13,445 nt of DNA from Coriobacteriales bacterium (GCA_031286975.1 JAITTM010000057.1:1-13445); one strand, 5' to 3'. Positions 1 through 6,596 are shown, counted from the first letter of the stretch. The notes: generated from the sequence alone by a model not told the origin. Program-made: numbers and translations.

Positions 1-648
1 ACGGGCGCTGCGGGCACTGCGGGCACTGCGGGCACTGCCGCTGACGCGACCGCAAGCGATGCCGCCGCGACCGCAAGCGATGCCGCCGCAAACGCAACCA
101 AAGAGGACGGCGCTGCCGCGGATGCGCCGAACAACACGGCTACGCCTGTCGCGGATGCCGCCGCAAACGCTGGGCAACCCAACTCAACCAACACCCCCGC
201 CACAGGTGCCGACAAACTTCCCGCCGTTGAGTATCTGCCCGTCGAGGAGGACTACCAGATATGGGCATTTGTCAACGCCACCGTCAAGGAGGCGGAGCTT
301 CTCGACCAGCAAAGGCTGGCTCACGCCTTCTCGCTTTTGGACACCAGCTTCACCTACCGCTACGGTTATCCCTTCTCAAGCCTGGTACCCGATGATGAGG
401 CTTCTACCCCAGTGGATGAGACCGTGGATAAAACCGAGGGAACGCCGCCCCAAACCGGCGAGACCCTCCCCCAGCCAACCACCCCCGAGACCCCCGTCAT
501 ACCGCCCAATCTGCCCCTGACGCCCTTTGTTCTGACATCCGAGGATTTTCGGCTCTTCATCTATGACCTGCCCGATAAGACGCGCCTCATCATCTATCTT
601 GATCCTGCGGCGATGCGCTGTACGGGCTTCAGCCTGCAACTCCCCTGA
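1..648 (+). CDS. Ala/Thr-rich protein of unknown function, 5' end missing
   Basis: Reading frame 1 is open from the first base to a TGA at 646-648, giving 215 C-terminal residues of a protein that begins before the window. The first ~75 residues are low-complexity (Ala, Thr, Gly, Asp, Asn) and are encoded by short tandem repeats. A more ordered part follows, with sequence such as VEYLPVEEDYQIWAFVNA, then a Pro/Thr/Glu-rich linker (about residues 130-165), then a hydrophobic, mixed C-terminal stretch ending FSLQLP. No transmembrane anchor, sorting signal or catalytic motif is visible in this part. The low-complexity and Pro-rich linkers suggest an exported or surface-exposed multidomain protein, but this is inference. 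I do not recognise the family. Base composition matches the GC-rich neighbours and there is no sign of decay. Confidence 0.7.
   Translation, partial: TGAAGTAGTAGTAADATASDAAATASDAAANATKEDGAAADAPNNTATPVADAAANAGQPNSTNTPATGADKLPAVEYLPVEEDYQIWAFVNATVKEAELLDQQRLAHAFSLLDTSFTYRYGYPFSSLVPDDEASTPVDETVDKTEGTPPQTGETLPQPTTPETPVIPPNLPLTPFVLTSEDFRLFIYDLPDKTRLIIYLDPAAMRCTGFSLQLP
3..87 (+). repeat. In-frame short tandem repeats in the Ala-rich segment
   Basis: Three perfect copies of GGGCACTGC (12-38) follow one imperfect copy (3-11). Then come two perfect back-to-back copies of a 21-bp unit (46-66 and 67-87) encoding an Ala-Thr-Ala-Ser-Asp-Ala-Ala heptad. Both unit lengths are multiples of three, so copy-number change keeps the reading frame and only alters linker length. 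Confidence 0.9.
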
Positions 649-768
649 CTTTCTTGGCAAAAACTATTTTCCGCTTTTACAACTCCATGACATCTACCTA
701 ACGGTTGCCGTATGTGCGGGGTCTATAGTGTTTGTCGTGGGGTAATCAAAGAGCGATTCCCACTTCAT

Positions 769-867
769 GCCGAAGTCGAGATGGAGAACAAACATAACGG
801 ACACATCATTCCTCCCAGTGATTATCCAATTCCCCTTCCTCCTCCTGTTTTTCCTCTCGACTTCGGC
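769..867. repeat. 12-bp perfect inverted repeat with a 75-nt loop
   Basis: GCCGAAGTCGAG (769-780) is the exact reverse complement of CTCGACTTCGGC (856-867). The adjoining bases continue the pairing imperfectly (AGAACAAAC near 785 against GTTTTTC near 847). The result would be a long, imperfect stem in RNA, or the ends of a small non-coding element. The internal 75 bases show no gene. Confidence 0.75.
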
Positions 868-920
868 GTTTTCCTCAGGCAGCACATCGGCCTGGTTGAC
901 TCGGAAAATCAACACGGTAG

Positions 921-960
921 CCCCGTTACCTCTCGGCAGGTGGCGGGGTTGCTGCTTTTG
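921..960 (+). terminator. Terminator-like hairpin in the MFS leader (possible attenuator)
   Basis: CCCCGTTACCT (921-931) pairs with AGGTGGCGGGG (938-948) across a six-base loop. It forms an 11-bp RNA stem with two G-U pairs, followed by a T-biased tail ending in TTTT (956-959). It sits 50 bases before the transporter start. It may end transcription from upstream, or act as a conditional attenuator of the efflux gene. The tail is interrupted by G and C, so strength is uncertain. Confidence 0.5.
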
Positions 961-998
961 GCAGTGACTTAACAGGGCGCGAGCCTTACAATATCTCT

Positions 999-2393
999 AT
1001 GTCTGCAAAAACCAACAAATGGCTCGTTAGTAGCATCGTGTCTCTAGGAACACTGATGTCCTCTATGAGCACCAGCTCGCTGAACGTCGCTAATCCTCTT
1101 ATCAGCAGAACACTCGGTGTCGGTATCGAGCAGGTGCAGTGGCTCTCGACCCTCTTTTTGCTGGTCATCTGTTCGCTCATGCTGTTGTTGGGTCGTGTGG
1201 GCGACCGCGTGGGCGGGCATAGGATATACCTTGCGGGGCTGGTGGTCTTTATCGTCGGCAGCCTGCTCTGTGGCCTGTCCACCAGCTTTATCCTGCTTTT
1301 GGCAAGCCGCGCACTGCAAGCCGTTGGCGGAGCCATGATGATGGCAACGGGTATGGGGCTCCTCATGGTATCGTTTTCCCTGGAGCAACGCGGTATGGCA
1401 ATGGGCATCAACGTGCTGATGGTGGGTGTGGGCAATATGTGCGGCCCCAGCTTGGGTGGCCTCTTGCTCACCCACTTCAGTTGGAGCATGCTCTTCTTCA
1501 TCAACGTGCCTTTTGGTATCCTGTCGTTTTTGCTGGGGCTCAGATACCTGCGCCTGCCTAACCCTGTGGCGACCGCCAAAGAGCGGCTCGATATCACCGG
1601 CGCTCTTCTGCTTGCCCTCTGCGTGACCGCACTCATCCTCTGCTTGAGCGGAGGATTCGCGGGGAGTCAGTGGTTTGGGCTTCTCCTCATAGTGGTTGTG
1701 CCCTTGTTCATTTTTGCCGAGAAACGGCACGCGTCGCCCCTGTGGGATTTCAAGCTCATGGCAAACAAACGCTTCTCGCTGGGCAATCTGGTGACCTTTT
1801 TGAGTTATTCTGCCAATATGCTCGTGAGCTTTCTGCTTCCCTTTTTTATGGAGACAGCGTGGGGCTTTTCTGTTGGCATCATGGGTCTACTTTTGATGAT
1901 TGCACCCATCTGCATGGCGGTCAGTGCCCCTTTAGCAGGCGCGCTTTCTGACAGGATCGGCGCGCTCAAGCTCATGCCCCTCTCGCTGGTGCTTTTTATA
2001 GGCGGGCTAGTCTTGATCGCGTTTTGGGGAGAAGAACCAGCCTACCCGCTCATCATCTGCTCGTTGGTGCTCATCGGTCTGGGCATGGGCATCCTCAACA
2101 CGCCCAACAACTCAGAGATCATGACGGCTGCCGGCAAACGCTCTGCCGGTTATGCCGGAGGTTTTGTGGCAACCAACAGGAACCTCGCCTTTTGCATAGG
2201 TACGGCGGCATCCGCGGGCTTGTTCAGCCTGCTGGTGCGGCAGTTCGAGCTGAGCTCGACACAGAGCGCCGCCTATGTCCTTGCCCTGCACGGCATGGCA
2301 TTCATCGCCATTGCACTCGCCTTGACCTCGCTGGGTGTCTGCCTCTATCTCAGACGCGAAGGCCACAAAGAGGGCGCTCAGGACGAAACGTAG
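999..2393 (+). CDS. DHA2-type MFS drug/proton antiporter
   Basis: A 464-residue, strongly hydrophobic protein with about 14 predicted membrane helices, the usual length for the 14-helix DHA2 family of major facilitator exporters. Motif A, GRVGDRVGGHR, lies in the loop between helices 2 and 3 (residues 65-75). The antiporter motif C appears as GNMCGPSLGG (145-154), followed by the family-typical WSMLFFINVPFG (162-172). These support proton-driven export of drugs or other small toxic molecules; the substrate cannot be read from sequence. The helix-1 acidic residue of the usual DxT motif is replaced here (MSTSSLNVANP). The ATG at 999 has no clear Shine-Dalgarno, but no better start lies upstream in frame. 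The gene stands alone between a hairpin-rich leader and a convergent radical SAM gene. Confidence 0.88.
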   Translation: MSAKTNKWLVSSIVSLGTLMSSMSTSSLNVANPLISRTLGVGIEQVQWLSTLFLLVICSLMLLLGRVGDRVGGHRIYLAGLVVFIVGSLLCGLSTSFILLLASRALQAVGGAMMMATGMGLLMVSFSLEQRGMAMGINVLMVGVGNMCGPSLGGLLLTHFSWSMLFFINVPFGILSFLLGLRYLRLPNPVATAKERLDITGALLLALCVTALILCLSGGFAGSQWFGLLLIVVVPLFIFAEKRHASPLWDFKLMANKRFSLGNLVTFLSYSANMLVSFLLPFFMETAWGFSVGIMGLLLMIAPICMAVSAPLAGALSDRIGALKLMPLSLVLFIGGLVLIAFWGEEPAYPLIICSLVLIGLGMGILNTPNNSEIMTAAGKRSAGYAGGFVATNRNLAFCIGTAASAGLFSLLVRQFELSSTQSAAYVLALHGMAFIAIALALTSLGVCLYLRREGHKEGAQDET

Positions 2394-2428
2394 GGGTCAC
2401 AAGCCTGGTGACTCTGGTGGTGTGACCC
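2394..2428 (+). terminator. Hairpin directly after the MFS stop codon
   Basis: GGGTCACA (2394-2401) begins at the base after the stop and pairs perfectly with TGTGACCC (2421-2428) around a 19-base loop. No T tract follows on either strand, so this is a weak or factor-assisted terminator between two convergent genes. Nested pairing CCTGGTG/CACCCAGG downstream (2427-2458) could extend the structure. Confidence 0.4.
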
Positions 2429-2472
2429 TGGTGGCAAGCCGTAAGCAGGGCACCCAGGGGCTCTGACGCGGC

Positions 2473-4323
2473 TTAGCTGTTCTCTTGGTCGGGGTAGTTG
2501 AAATCTGAGCCGATGGAGGCCCACTCGCCTTTGAGGGCGGCGCTCGCATTCCTGCTAAGCTCCTGTGCCCAGATCTTGGCGTTGCTGGTGAGATGTATGG
2601 GGCGCATCGTGTGGGGCCAGTTGAGCTCGGTTTTCTCCGCGACTGTTGACTCGCTTAAGCGCTCGAACTCCTGCTTGAGCGTGGCAAGAGCGGCAGTGCG
2701 CGCGGCGGAATCCGCAGGGCTGGTGCCTCGGTGCTCAAGCAGCACGGAGTCGAGGCGGTTCATCTGCTCGCGCGCCTCGGTGATGCGCGTATGGGTGGCC
2801 GCGGCAATGTTGGGAGCAATGACGCCGTGCTCGCCCTTGATGCGGTTGATGTCGAGTGCTGCCTGATAGGTCGAAGCCACCATGTCGTCAGTGGTCATCC
2901 AGGCGGATTCGTAGTTCATGATGTGCTTCCAACTGGGTTGCACCATGCGCGTGCGGTGCTCCTCGAGGGTGCGGGCGAGCAGTTTGTACCCGGCCTTCTC
3001 CGAATTATCAAAGGCGATGGAACCCACGTCGAGGAAGGGCGCCATGGGCGAGGTGAACACCGTGAGCCGCTTGTCAAAGTTGACGCGCTCATAAAGATGT
3101 TGCACATAGGCACCGGTCTCGAGCACGCTTGCGCAGGTCTGGGCGGGGATGCCCGTCATGAAGTAGAGGTCGAAGCGCTGGGCGCCCGCGTCAAGGGCAT
3201 CGATGATGGTCTGCTCGAGCTCGGCGGTGGTGTAGTGGCCCTTGCCAAAGGCAGTGCGCACGCCGTCGTCGTGGCTCTCGGCGCTCATCTCGACCGACCA
3301 CTGCGGCAGGTTGTCGTTGAGCAGCTGATAGAGCTCCTTGCCCTGCTTGGGTGGGCCAAAGAACTCAAAGCCGATGGGATTAAGCAGCTTGCCCTTGAGC
3401 CCCATGATGAAGTACCGCGCGTACTCCTCCCCTGCCTGCAAAAAGTCGTTGAGCACGAAGATGGGGCCCCAGATATGTTTTTGGATGGTCTCGATATCGC
3501 GGATGAGAAGCCCCGGGTCGCGCCAAGCTGTCTGTGCTCGACCAAAGTGGTCGCGATAGGCCATGTTGGAGCCGCCGCAGGTCAGGCAGTTGCGATTGCA
3601 GCCGCGCGAAGTGAGCGAGGCGCACACGGGGTATTTAAGCCAACCCTTAAAAGGCAGGAAGCTGGTCATGTCGCGGTGGCGGATGACACCCTTCATAGGG
3701 TAGGCGTAGTCAAGCGAGATGGCGTTCATGGTGCTGGGCACCCAGTCAAGCGGGTTGACATGGATGCGCCCGGTTTTATCCTTCCAGGTAAGATTGGGGA
3801 TATCGCTCAGGTCGCCACCCAATACGCCGACCTTCCAGCTGGCCTCTTCGACCTTGATGCGCTCCATGAGGCGACGGAAGGGCTCCTCGGTGGAGTCGCC
3901 GCGCAGCACGTAATCAACGCAGTCGTAGGCGATGAGCTCCTCGTGGAAGATGCTCGCCGAGAGCCCACCAAAGATGATGGGCGTACGGGGATGCAGCCGC
4001 TTGAGGATGCGCGCAACCTCGATGGCTCCATGGCAGTGCGGCATCCAGTGCAGGTCGATGCCAAAGGCGCGTGTGTCGATGGCTGCCAGGTTGCGCTCGA
4101 CATCGAAGTGCTTCTTGTAGAGCATGAGCCCCGCGAGGTTATAGAGCCGCACGTGGATGTTGTGACGCTCGAGGTACTCGCCGATGGTGGTGAATCCCAG
4201 CGGGTACATCTCGAAGACGGGTGTGGAGGGCACCATGTCGCTCACAGGCCCGTACATGATGGAGCGCTCGCGAAAGTCGTAGACCGCTGGAGCGTGTATG
4301 AGGGTGAGATCCATGGTAGGCAT
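2473..4323 (-). CDS. B12-binding-domain-type radical SAM protein
   Basis: A 616-residue protein. Residues ~1-160 have the Rossmann-like layout of a cobalamin-binding N-domain: FGIDLHWMPHCHGA (88-100), IIFGGLSAS (116-124) and RGDSTEEPF (141-149). The radical SAM cluster motif CxxxCxxC is SRGCNRNCLTCGGS, with Cys242, Cys246 and Cys249 as iron-sulfur ligands. Architecture and motif recall, from memory, the Ta0216-like B12-binding/radical SAM family (TIGR04190); its reaction is unknown to me. The cobalamin-ligating DxHxxG motif is not intact (DLHWMP), so B12 may bind base-on or not at all. The C-terminal ~110 residues look helical and charged. ATG 4323 is chosen; ATG 4314 is possible and neither has a strong ribosome-binding site. 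It is a single gene, divergent from the 4615/4698 locus. Confidence 0.85.
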   Translation of the reverse strand: MPTMDLTLIHAPAVYDFRERSIMYGPVSDMVPSTPVFEMYPLGFTTIGEYLERHNIHVRLYNLAGLMLYKKHFDVERNLAAIDTRAFGIDLHWMPHCHGAIEVARILKRLHPRTPIIFGGLSASIFHEELIAYDCVDYVLRGDSTEEPFRRLMERIKVEEASWKVGVLGGDLSDIPNLTWKDKTGRIHVNPLDWVPSTMNAISLDYAYPMKGVIRHRDMTSFLPFKGWLKYPVCASLTSRGCNRNCLTCGGSNMAYRDHFGRAQTAWRDPGLLIRDIETIQKHIWGPIFVLNDFLQAGEEYARYFIMGLKGKLLNPIGFEFFGPPKQGKELYQLLNDNLPQWSVEMSAESHDDGVRTAFGKGHYTTAELEQTIIDALDAGAQRFDLYFMTGIPAQTCASVLETGAYVQHLYERVNFDKRLTVFTSPMAPFLDVGSIAFDNSEKAGYKLLARTLEEHRTRMVQPSWKHIMNYESAWMTTDDMVASTYQAALDINRIKGEHGVIAPNIAAATHTRITEAREQMNRLDSVLLEHRGTSPADSAARTAALATLKQEFERLSESTVAEKTELNWPHTMRPIHLTSNAKIWAQELSRNASAALKGEWASIGSDFNYPDQENS

Positions 4324-4363
4324 GGGTTAAGCTGCTTTCTCGGCTGAAAATGCGTGAGAGAGC

Positions 4364-4369
4364 AGTATA
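4364..4369 (-). promoter_or_regulatory. Candidate -10 box for the radical SAM gene
   Basis: On the minus strand, TATACT lies about 40 bases before the ATG at 4323, in the only AT-richer part of the upstream region. No convincing -35 hexamer is seen 16-18 bases further upstream, so the call rests on the -10 match and position. Confidence 0.35.
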
Positions 4370-4433
4370 GCACCACACGGACGCTTGTCGTTGGTTCTGG
4401 CTTACGTCACATAACTCGTGTGAACTCTTGTCT

Positions 4434-4470
4434 CCCAACCTTGCTACACTGTTTGTGTAGCAAGGTTGGG
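4434..4470. repeat. Perfect 16-bp-arm palindrome in a divergent intergenic region
   Basis: CCCAACCTTGCTACAC (4434-4449) and GTGTAGCAAGGTTGGG (4455-4470) are exact reverse complements, separated by TGTTT. It lies between the radical SAM gene (leftward, from 4323) and the 4615/4698 locus (rightward). Neither strand has a T tract after the stem, which argues against an ordinary terminator. A dimeric-regulator operator, or an RNA stem in the 5' leader of the rightward transcript, are the two obvious readings. Confidence 0.85.
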
Positions 4471-4614
4471 TGATTCAATCCTCGTCGTCAGCAAGAACAC
4501 CATGTGCGCCCACAGCAAGCACCTGTATGTTAAGCTGAACATCCACAAGCGCCAGGATCTTTTGGCGTTGCTTGGTGAGTTCGACCAAACTAAAACAAGG
4601 CAAGGGAGAAGACC

Positions 4615-4701
4615 GTGGACGACGGTAGCCGCAGCCGTAAGCCCACGCAAAGCAAGGATCGGCTTTTGGGCAGGAAACGCAGGGGCAGAAGGGTAGGTTG
4701 A
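4615..4701 (+). CDS. Short basic ORF overlapping the membrane-protein start (leader peptide or frameshifted N-terminus)
   Basis: GTG at 4615 follows a strong ribosome-binding site (GGGAG at 4604-4608, six-base spacing). It opens 28 codons rich in Arg, Lys and Ser, starting VDDGSRSRKP and ending GRKRRGRRVG, with TGA at 4699-4701. The stop overlaps the TTG (4698) that opens the next frame, where the product goes straight into a membrane helix (IAVLFLISL). A basic cytoplasmic tail before a first helix is normal topology. So this may be the true N-terminus of the downstream protein separated by a one-base shift, or a short ORF translationally coupled through the TTGA overlap. Sequence alone does not decide. 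Confidence 0.5.
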   Translation: MDDGSRSRKPTQSKDRLLGRKRRGRRVG

Positions 4702-5399
4702 TTGCTGTGTTGTTCTTGATCTCGCTGGTTGTTGTGTCGGTGTTGGTTGTTGTGTTGCAGGTGCCACTCAAGCGGTACCCGGTTGTGTTCTATCTGCTTG
4801 CCCTGGCGCTGACCGGCCTGTACCTGTATGCGAACTTTGTGGGGGCGGCGGTGCCGCTGTGGCGCTATCTGCTGGTCTACCTGCAACGCTGCTCGCTTGC
4901 GCTGGCCTTGTTCACACTCGTGATGTTTGCGGGCGTGCTCCCTGATGGGTCAAAGCTGCGCACCCTGCTCTTCTCGTTGCGCCGCGAGCTCTCTATTCTG
5001 GGTTGCATCCTGGCCAGCGGACATGTTGTTGCCTACGCTGCGGTCTTTCTCCCCCGCATGGTCACGGGCTTTGAGACAACCAGCGCTAACGTACTGGTCT
5101 CGCTTTCCATCTCACTCATACTCACCGTGCTGCTTGCTGTGCTTACGCTGACCTCGTTTGTGGCGGTGCATAAAGCCATGAGCCCCGAAGGATGGAAGCG
5201 GGTGCAACTGCTTGCCTACCCCTTCTTTGGGCTCATCTATGTGCATCTGGTTTTAGTGCTTGCACCCTCAGCCCTGGTGGGCAACGCGTCGGCGGTGTTA
5301 AGCCTGACGGCCTATACGGTGCTGTTTGGCGGCTACCTCGTGCTGCGCGTGCGCAAGGCTATTAAAGCGCAAAGCAACGAGACGGTCGCGCTAAACTAG
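4698..5399 (+). CDS. Ferric-reductase-like seven-helix membrane protein
   Basis: A 233-residue, almost wholly hydrophobic protein with about seven helices (residues 2-21, 28-48, 55-80, 99-118, 131-155, 169-190, 198-217). The layout and the histidines His109 (SGHVVAYA, helix 4) and His183 (AYPFFGLIYVH, helix 6), with the WKRVQLLAYPFF segment, resemble ferric-reductase/MsrQ-like transmembrane domains. In those domains paired histidines bind haem and pass electrons across the membrane. No FAD/NAD(P)H domain is attached, so a separate electron partner would be needed. The only in-frame start is TTG 4698, with AGAAGGG four bases before it; an in-frame TAA at 4638 blocks longer forms. Given the well-initiated short ORF at 4615, the real product may carry a basic N-terminal tail. 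Family assignment rests on layout and is moderate. Confidence 0.68.
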   Translation: MIAVLFLISLVVVSVLVVVLQVPLKRYPVVFYLLALALTGLYLYANFVGAAVPLWRYLLVYLQRCSLALALFTLVMFAGVLPDGSKLRTLLFSLRRELSILGCILASGHVVAYAAVFLPRMVTGFETTSANVLVSLSISLILTVLLAVLTLTSFVAVHKAMSPEGWKRVQLLAYPFFGLIYVHLVLVLAPSALVGNASAVLSLTAYTVLFGGYLVLRVRKAIKAQSNETVALN

Positions 5400-5414
5400 T
5401 GCCAGCGATTATTC

Positions 5415-5771
5415 TTATTCGTGCCCGGTGTTTCTCTGAAAAGGTTCGCCCTCTTCGTCTTTTTTGTGGTGCTTCCAGATGAGGAACCACCAACTCAGAA
5501 CCGCGACCCCAACAAAGACAACCGTGATGACCCACCAAGCTAAATCGCTTGATGAGGCCTGTCCGCTGTCCAGATTCAACAGGGGTGTCTTGGCATCGTC
5601 GATGATAACCGTGTCCGTTCTATTGCTGGTGCTCTCGCCCTCAGTTGCTGTCTCCGTGGCTTCTCCCGATACCGTCGCCGCCGCAAACGCGGTGAGCGTG
5701 CCCATCGGCATCAAGACTGCCACCAAAAACATCGACAGAAGTACCAGAAGTGACTTTCTCGCCCTATTCAT
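5415..5771 (-). CDS. Small secreted protein with C-terminal membrane anchor
   Basis: A 118-residue protein. Residues 1-30 form a signal peptide (basic MNRARK, hydrophobic core, likely cut near AFA/A). A Ser/Thr/Glu-rich spacer follows (34-52), then VIIDDAKTPLLNL (55-67), a membrane helix starting WWVITVVF (79-99) and a basic tail KHHKK. The DxxTPL element before a C-terminal helix recalls short motifs near the anchors of some Gram-positive surface proteins; that is from memory and unverified. There is no LPxTG. The ATG at 5771 follows a GGGGGAG ribosome-binding site at short spacing. The stop lies 15 bases from the stop of the ferric-reductase-like gene, so the two converge, and a functional link is only suggested by proximity. 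No enzymatic domain is present. Confidence 0.75.
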   Translation of the reverse strand: MNRARKSLLVLLSMFLVAVLMPMGTLTAFAAATVSGEATETATEGESTSNRTDTVIIDDAKTPLLNLDSGQASSSDLAWWVITVVFVGVAVLSWWFLIWKHHKKDEEGEPFQRNTGHE

Positions 5772-5797
5772 AGCTCCCCCAACCGTTTGAGCCCCTA

Positions 5798-5892
5798 TGC
5801 CCTATGGAGTATATGCTCAGATTGTACCTGATTTTGCGCCTCGAATACAGGCTCCCCCCAGAAAAATAAAAAGTCGCAAGTCGCATAGGGCA
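5798..5892. repeat. 9-bp inverted repeat at the left edge of the AT-rich island
   Basis: TGCCCTATG (5798-5806) is the reverse complement of CATAGGGCA (5884-5892), with 77 bases between. A direct repeat AAGTCGC/AAGTCGC lies just before the second arm. The pair marks the point where GC-rich sequence gives way to AT-rich sequence. It might be an old insertion boundary or structured leader, but nine bases is short and chance is possible. Confidence 0.4.
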
Positions 5893-5994
5893 CAGGGTCG
5901 GTTCATGCGTCCCAGTTTTATCGCTGTCCATCACTTGCAACAATCAATTGCGGAATGTTTCTTCTAAAATGAATTATCGAATTTTGTGATAAGA

Positions 5995-6006
5995 TATACA
6001 TGTATA
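5995..6006. promoter_or_regulatory. Palindromic operator candidate of the toxin-antitoxin operon
   Basis: TATACATGTATA is a perfect 12-bp palindrome 20 bases upstream of the antitoxin ATG, inside the expected promoter area (TAAGAT and TATACA both resemble -10 boxes). Ribbon-helix-helix antitoxins repress their own operon by binding such palindromes, so this is the natural operator candidate. The binding itself is inferred. Confidence 0.55.
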
Positions 6007-6026
6007 GCTAATTCTAAGGAGAAGCC

Positions 6027-6245
6027 ATGTTAGCATTAAGATTGCCGACGGAACTAGAAAGTCGTTTGAGTGCTTTGGCGGCAAGGACGGGGCGCACAAA
6101 ATCGTTTTATGCAAGAGAAGCAATCAACCATTATATTGATGAGCTTGAAGAACAGTATTGGGCGGATAGCGTAGTGCAGCGTTGGGAGAAATCCGACAAA
6201 CAGACTATACCTGCATCTGAGTTCAAGGCAGAATTCAATTTATGA
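6027..6245 (+). CDS. RelB/DinJ-like ribbon-helix-helix antitoxin
   Basis: A 72-residue protein. Residues 1-45 have the ribbon-helix-helix pattern: a beta strand LALRLPTELESRL, then ALAARTGRTKSFYAREAINHYI forming two helices. This fold dimerises and binds operator DNA. The C-terminal part (46-72) is polar and would wrap around and neutralise the toxin encoded next. The start is clear: AAGGAG (6016-6021) stands five bases before ATG. The TGA stop overlaps the toxin ATG as ATGA, so the two are translationally coupled, which helps keep antitoxin in excess. A palindrome lies just upstream. Composition is AT-richer than the surrounding genes, consistent with acquisition by transfer. Confidence 0.87.
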   Translation: MLALRLPTELESRLSALAARTGRTKSFYAREAINHYIDELEEQYWADSVVQRWEKSDKQTIPASEFKAEFNL

Positions 6246-6514
6246 GTTGGCAGTTAGAATACTCGCTTCAGTTTGTCAAACAATCCAAAAAGCTCGACTA
6301 TCCAACTTTGAAGCGAGTTTCTGATTATCTGGATGCGGTTGTTTTATCTGGCGAGCCGCGCAGTCGCGGCAAAGCACTCACTGGTAACTACGGTGGTTAT
6401 TGGCGCTACCGAATTGGAGATTACCGAATCATTGCAGAGATTTGTGATTCCAAACTGGTCGTCATCGCCCTTGAAATTGGGCACAGGAGCGAAATATACC
6501 GCAAATCCAAATAG
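6242..6514 (+). CDS. RelE/ParE-family toxin
   Basis: A 90-residue basic protein with the RelE-superfamily course: EYSLQFVKQSKKL near the N-terminus, a helical middle, then GKALTGNYGGYWRYRIGDYRII (residues ~44-65) and IALEIGHRSEIYRK at the C-terminus. RelE members of this type cleave mRNA in the ribosomal A site, while ParE members inhibit gyrase. The C-terminal GHRxEIYRK with conserved Arg and Tyr favours the RelE-like mRNase branch, as an inference. The ATG overlaps the antitoxin stop by four bases, the classic antitoxin-first arrangement. Full length with no disabling change, so the module is probably active. No terminator with a T tract follows. Confidence 0.88.
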   Translation: MSWQLEYSLQFVKQSKKLDYPTLKRVSDYLDAVVLSGEPRSRGKALTGNYGGYWRYRIGDYRIIAEICDSKLVVIALEIGHRSEIYRKSK

Positions 6515-6540
6515 GCTTTTTAGGCTTGTCTTAAACCGCA

Positions 6541-6549
6541 CCCCCCCCC
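6541..6549 (+). repeat. Run of nine C bases
   Basis: An uninterrupted C9 tract lies 27 bases after the toxin stop in AT-rich DNA. Such tracts slip readily in replication. No intact gene spans it, although one reading frame stays open from inside the toxin gene through the tract to 6965. Confidence 0.95.
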
Positions 6550-6596
6550 AACGTTGCACTTCGATTGGCATTCAACCTTACATAAACTCACATGAA

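Larger units (their letters stand above)
649..998 (+). other. Gene-free leader region upstream of the MFS gene
   Basis: About 350 bases separate the upstream stop from the transporter start. Frames are open here (for example 712-972 on + and 694-915 on -), but none has a ribosome-binding site, recognisable sequence or normal codon pattern, so I do not call a gene. The region holds a 12-bp inverted repeat, smaller hairpins (CAGGC 876-880 with GCCTG 890-894; GTTGA 894-898 with TCAAC 908-912) and a strong terminator-like hairpin at 921-948. TTGACT at 895-900 resembles a -35 box, but no good -10 box follows at the right distance. Confidence 0.5.

Noticed and set aside
3..38. Short repeats at the window start as a CRISPR array
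   Set aside because: Units are 9 and 21 bases, contiguous without spacers and in frame in a coding sequence.
694..915. A 73-codon minus-strand frame with GTG start over the same leader
   Set aside because: No start signal or family resemblance; it overlaps the hairpin-forming sequence and is likely chance.
712..972. An 86-codon open frame in the MFS leader
   Set aside because: No ribosome-binding site, no recognisable sequence, and it runs through the strong inverted repeats; it is better explained as non-coding leader.
2731..4347. A 538-codon plus-strand frame antisense to the radical SAM gene
   Set aside because: It is a long shadow frame caused by GC-biased third positions; the minus-strand product carries the CxxxCxxC and B12-type motifs.
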